A stretch of DNA of 64,000 nucleotides. It comes from Bacteroidia bacterium. GTDB lineage: Bacteria; Bacteroidota; Bacteroidia; SpSt-205. The notes below the pieces were generated by a model. The model made no database searches. It worked only from the letters and a program-made list of their open reading frames with translations, and was not told the DNA's origin. The translations under genes and the position numbers were made by a program. Positions 54,177-63,150 of this stretch are shown here, in pieces; position 1 is the first letter of the stretch; each line of letters opens with the position of its first letter. The stretch covers positions 1,579,729-1,643,728 of the forward strand of contig BPGV01000001.1 in assembly GCA_026003215.1 (NCBI GenBank). Reading direction: 5' to 3'.

Positions 54177-56334
54177 ATGATCCTGGCTAAGCCCGATGTT
54201 TCACTCGCTGACCATCTGGCCGAGGTGACTCGGCTGGGCATGGCGCTGGCTCGTAGGCTTGAGCTTTCTGAGCCTCTCTACACAAAGGCGCTCTTGGCCT
54301 GCGCGCTACACGACATTGGCAAAGCTACCCAGGAATTCCAAGACCATATTCAGGGAAGGCCCGGCAACTATCCCCACGCCTTGGCTTCGTTCCCTTTTGT
54401 CCTCCTTCTGGAGGGGCAGCTCAATCGGGCCCTCGGATTACCTCAGACCCGCTACGAAGCTGCCGCCGCTGTGCTCACGCACCATTCGCCGCTGGGTTCC
54501 GAGCTCTACAAGGGCTACGATAAGCCACGTTACCATCCAGACCTCCTGAGCCTACTCGGGGAAGTCTGGCACCTGCTCCAAGCGGTGGGCGTAGGGAACC
54601 TGCCGCCGCTGGAGCCGTTCTGGAAGCAGCTCCAGGCGCTTCTGCAGAGCGCGCCGGTGGCGCTTCTGGATACAGTACAGTGTATTGACGAGAAGCGCGC
54701 CACGTTGCGGGGCATCCTACAACAGCTGCCCCCGAAGGATTTCGCTTGCGTCAAGGCGGTACTGCATCTGGCCGATTGGCTGGCTTCCGCTAAAAAGTCT
54801 GACTCAGGTACGCTCTTCCTGACGGAGGGGGCGAAGGCCATTGCCCAGCATACCGAAAGGCTGAGGGGGCGTCTGCGGCCCTTCCAAGTCCAAGCGCGAC
54901 AGGCCGCCACAGAAGTGTTGTGGCTGCGGGCGCCCACCGGTACCGGTAAGACCGAGGCGCTCCTCCTATGGGCAGGCGACACCGAACGCCTCCTATATTT
55001 GCTTCCTACCCAAGCTACCACCAACGCCATGTGGCAGCGGCTGCGCCGCATCTACGGGGAGGAGACCGTAGCGCTGGCCCATGGACGGGCAGCCTACATG
55101 CTGCGTCAAGAGACCGACGAAGACCCCTTGGACGCACGGCTCTTTGGTTCCGTCTTTGCCAAGCCGGTCACGGTGGCTACCTTGGACCAGTACCTTTTGG
55201 CGCACCTGCATGGACGCCACTGGGAGGAACGCCGCACCCTCGCCCGGCGCGCCACAGTCATCCTGGATGAGATACACGCTTACGAGCCCTATACGTTGGG
55301 CCTCCTCATAGAAGCGTTGAAGAGAGAGCGGCCCCAGCGTTTAGCCTTGGCCAGTGCTACCCTGCCCGAAGCGCTCTTGGCGCTCTTTCCCCCCGGCCAC
55401 CTCGTAGAAGCCGACCCAGCGATATGGGAGCGTAGGCGCCATCGCCTACACTTGCGTGAAGGTTCCCTCCTGGAAGAGGGGGTGTCAGCCGCCCTCGAGG
55501 CCGCCCAGAGCGGTCAAGCGGTACTCGTGGTCGTCAATACCATCGGGGATGCGCAAGAGTTCTACCGGCGTCTCCGACAGGTGTGGGAAGACTGCGAGCT
55601 TCTCCATGCCCGCTTTACCTTCCGTGACCGCCAAGCTAAGGAATCTCGCGTCTCCCAGCCCCGTCCCGGCCTGATTTTCGTAGCCACCCAAGTCGTGGAA
55701 GTCAGCCTGGACATCTCGTACGATGTGCTTATTACGGAGCTGGCCCCGGTGGATGCGCTCATTCAGCGTATGGGCCGCATAAATCGCAGAGGGAGACAAA
55801 CCGCCCGCGCCTGTCATCATGTATACCCAGACCACCGAGGGCACCCAGCGGGTGTACGGGAAAGAAATCCTCTCCTGGAGTGAGTCGCTCCTAAAAGAGC
55901 TTCCGGAGTGCCCCACAGATAGGGACTTAGCCCAAGCCACGCAGGAGCTTTATGCTCAGGTTACCCAGACCCCAGCATGGCAAGAAGCCCTCGAACAGGG
56001 ACGGCAGACCCTGCAAGCAGTACAAGCTACCTTGGGCTGTTATACCATAGGCCTCTCTGATGAAAAGCTAAAGGAGCGTTTTGCTACTCGGCGAGGCCCT
56101 CTCTCGGTCGAGGTGCTTCCGATGGCCTTTCTGGAAGAGGCTCAGACCCTCAAGGAGCGCCAAGAAGGCTGGCGTATGCCTGAGCTGCTCGTACCCGTGC
56201 CGGTGTGGTGGTTGCATGAGTATAAGGAGGCGTTTTCGTTTTCTGCGGAACTGCGCGTTCTCCTCACCACCCTAAGCTATACGCCGGAGCTGGGGTTGTG
56301 TCCTGATTTTGTAGAAGAGGCGCAATTTTTGTAG
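54177..56334 (+). CDS. cas3: Type I Cas3 helicase-nuclease, apparent +1 frameshift
   Basis: From ATG 54177 (an in-frame TTG at 54114 is possible). The N-terminal HD nuclease has LLACALHDIGKATQEFQDHI, and the helicase has APTGTGKTEALLLW, DEIHAYEPYTLG, ASATLPEALL and the motif VI region LIQRMGRINRRGR. The first frame ends at 55883; the C-terminal domain is in the next frame (open 55819-56334, YTQTTEGTQRVYGKEILSW). Removing one A from AAA 55798-55800 gives RRGRQPPAPVIMYTQTTEG and about 718 residues, a normal Cas3. Cas3 degrades DNA marked by Cascade. The break falls just after the last helicase motif. cas1 follows after 4 bases. Confidence 0.85.
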
Positions 56335-56338
56335 GATT

Positions 56339-57340
56339 ATGGCGCAGTCTTTATACCTTTTTCGGGCGGGGCGGCTTCGTCGCCAGCAAAACACCCTGCT
56401 TTTTGAAACGCCTCCCCCGCACTCGGAAAAGCGCTACATCCCCATAGCCGAAGTACGGGATATTTTCGCCATGGGGCCTTTGCGGCTCAATAGCCAGACG
56501 CTCCGCTTCCTCGGGCAGAAGGGCATCCCTGTGCATGTTTTCACGCATTATGGCACCTATGCCGGTACCTATTGGCCTCGGGCCCGCCACACCAGCGGCG
56601 AACTCCTTATTGCCCAGGTTCAGCATGCCCAAACCCCTGAACTGCGCCTGAGGATTGCACAGCAGTTTGTCTTAGGGGCCGCTTACCATATGCGCCGTAA
56701 CCTCCTCTATTACCACAACCGGGGTACTGACCTTTCCCAGCCGCTGGCCTTTATGGAGGAGCGTATCGCGCGCATCCCTACTACTACCACTATCCCGGAC
56801 CTGATGGGAGAGGAAGGCAAAATCCGCGGGGCTTATTATCAGGCTTGGCAAGCTATCCTAAACTTACCAGAGCCTTTTTTGCGGGAGCGGCGCCCGCCCA
56901 CCACCCTCGTAAATGCGCTGGTTTCGTTCCTAAACACACTTTTGTATGCGCATACCCTTTCGGAAATATACCATACGCCTTTGCATCCTTCGGTAAGTTT
57001 TTTGCATGAGCCCCGCACACGGCGGTTTTCGCTCGCCCTGGACCTCGCCGAACCCTTCAAGCCGTTAGTGGTGGATAGGTTGGTTTTCCGTCTCCTCAAT
57101 CGTAAGGAGCTTACTTTGGCGGATTTAGAGGCGATAGGTCGGGTAGAAGGGGTATTTTTTCGGGAGGAGGCCCGTAAGCGCATCGTAAGGGCTTTCATGG
57201 AAGTGTTAGGGACGACCGTGCAGCATAGGCGTTTGCGTCGTTCGGTCTCGTATCGCCAGCTTCTCCGCTTAGAGGCTTATAAACTCATGCGCCACCTCTT
57301 AGACATGGAACCCTATACGGTTTTCAAGGCTTGGTGGTAA
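56339..57340 (+). CDS. cas1: Cas1 integrase
   Basis: 333 residues. The N-terminal beta domain starts SLYLFRAGRLRRQQNTLLFE. The catalytic helical domain has the metal-binding residues in MGEEGKIRGAYYQAW (Glu near 156), HPSVSFLHEP (His near 217) and LDLAEPFKPLVVDRL (acid near 237-247). Fits Cas1 of subtype I-B. Cas1 with Cas2 integrates new spacers at the leader end. Intact frame; stop overlaps the cas4 region by a few bases of leader. Confidence 0.95.
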   Translation: MAQSLYLFRAGRLRRQQNTLLFETPPPHSEKRYIPIAEVRDIFAMGPLRLNSQTLRFLGQKGIPVHVFTHYGTYAGTYWPRARHTSGELLIAQVQHAQTPELRLRIAQQFVLGAAYHMRRNLLYYHNRGTDLSQPLAFMEERIARIPTTTTIPDLMGEEGKIRGAYYQAWQAILNLPEPFLRERRPPTTLVNALVSFLNTLLYAHTLSEIYHTPLHPSVSFLHEPRTRRFSLALDLAEPFKPLVVDRLVFRLLNRKELTLADLEAIGRVEGVFFREEARKRIVRAFMEVLGTTVQHRRLRRSVSYRQLLRLEAYKLMRHLLDMEPYTVFKAWW

Positions 57341-57342
57341 GT

Positions 57343-57873
57343 ATGGAGTGGGCCGATTTAGAAGCCTTACGCATTACAGGTACGCAGGTGCATTACCTAC
57401 AGGTGTGTCGGCGGAAGTTGTGGTTTTTTTCGCGTTTTATTACCATGGAGCGGGGGAATGCGTATGTAGAGCAGGGGCGTGTGCTTCATCAACAGGCGTA
57501 CGGGCCTAAGCTACGCAAGGAGCGTTGGCTGAGTGGGCTTGTGCGTCTGGATTATACGGAAAAGGGCGTGATCGTGGAAATCAAGCGTTCTCGTCGGGTG
57601 CCCAGAGGGGCACGGGCCCAGCTGCTTTTTTATCTGTATGCGCTTAAGCGGTATGTGGGCTGGCCTGCCGAAGAGCCTTTCCCCATCACTGGGGAAATAC
57701 GCTATCCACGTGAGCGTCGGAAGGAGGAGGTGGTTCTTACTCCTGAGACAGAGCAGGAGGTGGAGGGTTGGATACGGGAGATACAGCAGGTTACGGCGCT
57801 TCCCAAGCCCCCCGAAGTGCCTTGGAAGCGGATATGTGCTTCGTGTGCGTATGCGGAGCTGTGTTGGGGCTGA
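57343..57873 (+). CDS. cas4: Cas4 nuclease
   Basis: 176 residues from ATG 57343. The N-terminal THGTQVHYLQVCRRKLWFF-like segment (reads ITGTQVHYLQVCRRKLWFF) carries the first iron-sulfur Cys, and the C-terminal ICASCAYAELCWG carries the other three. The RecB-like nuclease core includes VLHQQAYG, LDYTEKGVIVEIKRS (ExK) and QLLFYLYALKRY. Cas4 trims prespacers and sets PAM and length. It ends exactly where the convergent cas2 ends. Confidence 0.93.
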   Translation: MEWADLEALRITGTQVHYLQVCRRKLWFFSRFITMERGNAYVEQGRVLHQQAYGPKLRKERWLSGLVRLDYTEKGVIVEIKRSRRVPRGARAQLLFYLYALKRYVGWPAEEPFPITGEIRYPRERRKEEVVLTPETEQEVEGWIREIQQVTALPKPPEVPWKRICASCAYAELCWG

Positions 57874-58140
57874 TTAGTCTATGAGCCAGTCGGTATGGCC
57901 GCGTTCTTGGCCGAGGGTTTCTTTTCGGACGAGGCGGGCAGCGGGCCACCAGAAGATGTAGATGCTATCGTAGTCGGGGCGGATGATTTTGCGCAGGCCG
58001 GCCACCATTTCGGCGTATTGGCCCTCGCTAAGCTCCCCTTCAAATACGCTGTTTTGGACCCAATGGAGGTAGCGTCGCAGGAACCTACATACTTTTTGGA
58101 CGCGGTTTTCTTCCACGTCGTAGGTGAGTACGATATACAT
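57874..58140 (-). CDS. cas2: Cas2, on the strand opposite to cas1-cas4
   Basis: 88 residues. MYIVLTYDVEENRVQKVCRF begins with the beta1 strand and conserved Asp of Cas2 (YDV); LRRYLHWVQNSVFEGELSEG is typical. Cas2 dimers bridge Cas1 in the integration complex. The stop codon abuts that of cas4, so transcription converges. The gene is divergent from the CRISPR array and shares its 224-base leader region. Intact. Confidence 0.93.
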   Translation of the reverse strand: MYIVLTYDVEENRVQKVCRFLRRYLHWVQNSVFEGELSEGQYAEMVAGLRKIIRPDYDSIYIFWWPAARLVRKETLGQERGHTDWLID

Positions 58141-58364
58141 GGGGAGAACTTAGGCAAAAGTTTTGTACCTTTGGGCTGCCGTCGAAGGGGCTGGCGGGGT
58201 GACCTACCGGCGGTCGACGGCAAGGGAACCCAAAGAAGGTCTTTGGCTATTCAGCAAAAGGGCTTGATAGATAGAGGTTTTTCTTAGGGGATGCGTCAGA
58301 GCAGGAAAGCTTAATAGGTTTTCCGGGCATTCCTTAACCCCACCAGACACAGAGGGGGGGGGGG
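58141..58364 (+). promoter_or_regulatory. CRISPR leader and divergent cas2 promoter region
   Basis: Contains a minus-strand AACTTTTG (58154-58161), a possible cas2 -7 element, and a plus-strand TACCTTTG (58166-58173), the likely promoter for the array. The region ends in a G12 run (58354-58365) whose last G is the first base of repeat 1. No gene on either strand is credible here. Confidence 0.7.
58169..58235. repeat. Two-part dyad in the CRISPR leader
   Basis: CTTTGGG (58169-58175) pairs with CCCAAAG (58229-58235), and TGCCGTCGA (58177-58185) with TCGACGGCA (58214-58222). The outer arm overlaps the TACCTTTG promoter element. It could be an RNA hairpin at the start of the pre-crRNA or a protein site. 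Confidence 0.65.
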
Positions 58365-60634
58365 GTGAAAATCGCACCAATGTGGGATTGAAACGCTATG
58401 TCAGCTTGAGTGCTTGTACTGCTAGTGAAAATCGCACCAATGTGGGATTGAAACGCTTGTGATCTTCAGCTGCAAGCTATCGCAGCGTGAAAATCGCACC
58501 AATGTGGGATTGAAACAGGACATTCCCGCAGTCAGCCTCAGCCGCAGTGAAAATCGCACCAATGTGGGATTGAAACCGCTCGGTGCTAGCGATGATGCAC
58601 GCGTCTGGTGAAAATCGCACCAATGTGGGATTGAAACCTCAACGTTGAGCGACGGCGCACTGCACGACGGTGAAAATCGCACCAATGTGGGATTGAAACT
58701 CGGGCACAGTGGCTTGAAGTCTCGCGGCGCACTGTGAAAATCGCACCAATGTGGGATTGAAACGCTCCGTGACTTGCCAACAGCACCAGAGGCCCCTGTG
58801 AAAATCGCACCAATGTGGGATTGAAACCCTGCGCCTCTTGCTGCACGACAGTGGCGTGAAAATCGCACCAATGTGGGATTGAAACCATTCAAAGACTGGG
58901 GGTGCGGGCGAAGGGACGCGGTGAAAATCGCACCAATGTGGGATTGAAACGCCTCTCGTCTGACGTTCGCTAGGTGGAGCTGGGTGAAAATCGCACCAAT
59001 GTGGGATTGAAACTCTTTTCCGGATGTCGGTCCTTTCGTGAGCGTTGGGGTGAAAATCGCACCAATGTGGGATTGAAACCCACAGCCTGCGGCGCATGGG
59101 GGAGCTTGCGTGAAAATCGCACCAATGTGGGATTGAAACTCAGCTCGCCGCGCTGGAACTATCGCTATGGCCTGGTGAAAATCGCACCAATGTGGGATTG
59201 AAACCGCTCGGCAAGTTGGAGGCGGAGCTAAAAGGCATGCGTGAAAATCGCACCAATGTGGGATTGAAACCCAAAAGCGTGATAGAAGCCCTCTGCGCGC
59301 GTGAAAATCGCACCAATGTGGGATTGAAACGATAGCCTGCCGCTCCCATCCTGCTGACTGCTCGGTGAAAATCGCACCAATGTGGGATTGAAACTCGGGG
59401 GAGCTAACGCGCTTGTCCTTCGCACCCGTGAAAATCGCACCAATGTGGGATTGAAACAGCTTCGAGCTCGGTCGGTTTTGCGACGCTGACGCGTGAAAAT
59501 CGCACCAATGTGGGATTGAAACAACCGTCCGAAGCGGGATCCTGGTTGTACGCTTCGGTGAAAATCGCACCAATGTGGGATTGAAACCCACTGTGACAGG
59601 ATAGGCTGCAGTTCTGCATCAGTGAAAATCGCACCAATGTGGGATTGAAACATAACGGAGAGCCCAAAACTCATCACGCCCACCAGTGAAAATCGCACCA
59701 ATGTGGGATTGAAACCTCAGAAGAAGCGCTCAAAAAACCTGGGTGAAAATCGCACCAATGTGGGATTGAAACTAAAAGCCCAAAAGAAGTTCACATACCA
59801 CTCGCTGGTGAAAATCGCACCAATGTGGGATTGAAACACTTTTTTGACAGAATAGGGCTTATTTGTAGGCGGTGAAAATCGCACCAATGTGGGATTGAAA
59901 CGCCCCGGCTGGCGAGCGGGCACAGGTACTCGAGTGGTGAAAATCGCACCAATGTGGGATTGAAACCGTGGTAATCCCACTTATACTAACGCCATGCCGC
60001 ACGTGAAAATCGCACCAATGTGGGATTGAAACCCCTCGAGACCTCGCGCCACCTCGTACCAACACGCCGTGAAAATCGCACCAATGTGGGATTGAAACGC
60101 AATGATGCCGTGCGCACTTGCAGCTGTCAGGATGGTGAAAATCGCACCAATGTGGGATTGAAACGACTTCCAGCAGGCGCTAGCGCTTTTACAGTGTCTC
60201 GTGAAAATCGCACCAATGTGGGATTGAAACCCGTCGCGGCTACGCGGAAGTACTGTGCCAACCTCGCGTGAAAATCGCACCAATGTGGGATTGAAACCAA
60301 GCCGCCAGCCCTACGGGCGCAGTACGACGACCCCGCCGGTGAAAATCGCACCAATGTGGGATTGAAACCTGGGAAGTTGAACGTATAAAGTTTGCAATAC
60401 GCGTGTTGGTGAAAATCGCACCAATGTGGGATTGAAACAGCGTGCGTACGATAAGCGTCGCACGCACGAGGAAGTGAAAATCGCACCAATGTGGGATTGA
60501 AACTCATCGCTTTTGAAACTGCTAAAAATCAAAGTAGATGAGTGAAAATCGCACCAATGTGGGATTGAAAGTCTCAACCCACCCCTCCACCTCGCTCAGC
60601 AAGTACCAGTGAAAATCGCACCAATGTGGGATTG
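58365..60634 (+). CRISPR. CRISPR array, 36 repeats of 30 bp, 35 spacers
   Basis: The repeat begins GTGAAAATCGCACC and ends ATGTGGGATTGAAAC. Repeats start at 58365, 58425, 58487, 58547, 58608 and on to 60474, 60542 and 60609. 34 copies are identical; number 35 ends GAAAG and number 36 is cut after GGATTG. The ATTGAAAC end and the degenerate right end show that the leader is on the left and that crRNA is read on the plus strand. Spacers are 27-41 bases (mean 34). The repeat type and neighbouring genes fit subtype I-B. No cas6 for processing is in the window. Confidence 0.97.
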
Positions 60635-60638
60635 TCCC

Positions 60639-61000
60639 CCTTTTCCTTGGAAAAGAACGGCATTCACGGCCTCCGTCATAGTCCCGTTATACGATGGGGG
60701 TAGCGGTGGTAAGAAAATTAGAGCGAAACGCATAACCACCGGCCCCTCGCTGACTTCCCTCACATAACCCCCTCTATCATGAAGATATAACCAAAGTGCT
60801 ATTTTTGCCCAAAATCCCAAAAATCCTACAAGCGATGGGTATTTGGGGTATACTTCCTTTCTCGCAAAGCGCCGAAGGAGGGCGCTTGCCGCAAAACCTA
60901 ATCCCTATGAACGCGGCTATGGTACCCATGACCAGAGGCTCCGCATTTCTGCAAAAGGAGGAGCCGCTCTATGTCAGCAACGAAATAATCAAGCGCTGCG
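60639..61000. other. Gap between CRISPR array and GmrSD-like gene
   Basis: 362 bases without a credible gene. A TATTTTTG (60800-60807) on the plus strand is an exact TAnnTTTG match and may be the promoter for the GmrSD-like gene. A 74-codon frame (60796-61020) overlaps that gene's start and looks like chance. Confidence 0.5.
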
Positions 61001-63089
61001 ATGAAAGCCACAGAAGCTAAACTGCTGGACTTTCTCAAGAAGTCCCCCCAGTTTATTGTGCCTATTTACCAACGGGACTACGCATGGGGCTTACCTCAGT
61101 GTGCCCGACTCTGGGCAGATATCCTGCGAGCGGGCAAAAGCGAGGAGACTCAAGCCCACTTTTTAGGGTCAATCGTATATGTAGAGCAAGGCATTTACCA
61201 GGTGAGTAGCCAGGCTTCGCTGCTTATCATAGATGGCCAGCAGCGGCTGACCACCCTCTCCCTCTTGCTTGAAGCTTTGGCTCGAGCCGTGGGCGATACA
61301 GAGCCTATGGAGGGCTTCTCCGCAAAAAAGATACGAAGCTACTACCTACAAAACCCCCTCGAAGAAGGAGATAAATCCTACAAGCTCTTGCTGAGAGCGG
61401 CCGACCGTGACACCCTTTGCGCCATAGTAAAGCAAAAAGAAGCGCCCCTGGAGAAACCTTCCCAACGCCTCATTCAGAACTTCCAGTTTTTTGAGGAGAA
61501 GATAAAGGGACTCGGGGGCAACTTTGGGCCCCTCTGCCGAGGGCTGGCCAAGCTGATAATCGTGGATATTGCCCTAAGCCGTGACCAGGATAACCCCCAG
61601 CTCATCTTTGAGAGCTTGAACTCCACGGGCCTTGACCTTGCGCAGGCCGATTTGATTCGCAACTTCCTTCTCATGGGGCTTGCCCCCCACCACCAGCAAA
61701 CCCTCTACCTTAACTACTGGCAGCTCATGGAGCAGCGCCTAAGTCAAGAGTCCTCACACAGTGGAAGTAGGTTTGATGCCTTTATGAGGGATTACTTGAC
61801 GCTGAAAACCGGTACGATACCTAAGATTCATGAGGTCTATGAGGCCTTTAAAGCTTATGCGCACACCCAACCCGTGATGCAAGCCGGTATAGAGGCTCTG
61901 ATGGGGGACATGCACCGTTTTACCGCTCACTATTGCGCTATGGTGCTCGATGAAGAAAAGGACAAAGAACTGAGCGCTGCCTTCAGTGACCTACGCGAGC
62001 TAAAGGCAGATGTGGTTTGGCCCTTCTTGCTGGAACTGTACGAGGACTACAAAAAGGGTATTTTGCCCCACAAGCATTTTTTGCGAGCCGTTCGTCTGGT
62101 AGAGTCGTATATATTTCGTCGGTTTGTATGTGGCATTCCTACTAATACTCTCAATAAGACCTTTGCAAGCTTTCCTCGCCATCTGGACAAGAAACGTTAT
62201 TTGGAAAGCATAGAAGAACATTTTTTACGGTTGACGTCTAATCGGCGGTTTCCGCGTAACAGCGAGTTTGAAAAGGCTATCAAAGAGCGTGACTTATATA
62301 CGGTTCGTAGGCGCTGTAAGTACCTCTTGCGCCGTTTAGAAAACCACGGCCGTAAAGAGCCTGTACTCGTCGAAGAGTATACGATTGAGCACATCCTGCC
62401 GCAAAACGAGAACCTCTCCGAAGCGTGGCGCAAGGCCCTTGGGCCAGACTGGAAGCGCATCCAGCAAGAGTGGGTGCATACCCTCGGAAACCTTACCCTA
62501 ACGGGCTACAACAGCGAATATAGCGACCGCCCTTTCCCTGAGAAGCGGGATATGCCCGGCGGCTTTCGGGAAAGCCCCTTACGCCTTAATCAAGGCCTGG
62601 CAGAAGTAGCGGTCTGGAATGAAGAGGCCATCAAAGCCCGGGCCGACCGGCTGGCAAAGCTCGCCCTGGAAATCTGGCCTGAACCTCAACCTGCGGCACT
62701 ATACCAGAGGGCGTGAGCACAGGCGCTACAGCATAGAGGATTTCCCTCGCCTTCTGGTGGGTCCCGCAGCTGAGCTGTTTCAAGCCTTCCGGAAAGAGGT
62801 ACTCGCCCTCTCTCCCGAAGTCACCGAGGAGTTCCGTAAGCTATACATGGCCTATAAGGTAAGAGGCGCTAACTTCGTAAGTGTCGTGCCCCGCAAGGCC
62901 TCCCTTCGGTTTTTCCTCAACCTAAACTTTGATGAAGTGCATGATCCACGCGGACTTTGTAGGGATGTAACGCATGTCGGCCGTTGGGGTACGGGCAATG
63001 TGGAGTTAAGACTTAGGCAGGCCGAAGATATAGACTATCTCCTAAGCTTAGTGCGTCGGGCATTTGAGAAACAAAGGGGTGTAGGATAG
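61001..63089 (+). CDS. GmrSD-like type IV restriction protein (DUF262-DUF1524-DUF5655), apparent +1 frameshift
   Basis: The first frame (61001-62716) has the DUF262 nucleotide-binding domain (FIVPIYQRDYAWG; LIIDGQQRLTTLSLLLEAL near 77) and the DUF1524 HNH-like nuclease (YTIEHILPQNENL near 460; TLGNLTLTGYNSEY). It stops after EIWPEPQPAALYQRA. The next frame (62619-63089) encodes a DUF5655 domain (EHRRYSIEDFPRLLVGPAAE; ADFL-like core VTEEFRKLYMAYK). Removing one G from GGG 62709-62711 gives YQRREHRRYSIEDFP and about 695 residues. Such proteins restrict glucosyl-modified phage DNA using NTP. Without the repair, the nuclease part remains and only the DUF5655 tail is lost. Confidence 0.8.
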
Positions 63090-63135
63090 CTAAGGTGGAC
63101 TGGACTTGCCTATCCCTTTTTGCAGGGAAGCGTTG

Positions 63136-63143
63136 TAATATTG
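63136..63143 (+). promoter_or_regulatory. -7-like element of hsdM
   Basis: TAATATTG, seven bases before ATG 63151. One mismatch to TAnnTTTG. Confidence 0.35.
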
Positions 63144-63150
63144 CCTACTT

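Noticed and set aside
58422-60577. Long open frames on the minus strand through the CRISPR array (up to 389 codons, repeating FNPTLVRFS)
   Set aside because: They arise only because the 30-bp repeat has no stop in those frames; spacers give random residues.
60796-61020. 74-codon frame before the GmrSD-like gene
   Set aside because: Low-complexity start, overlaps the next gene, no recognisable family.
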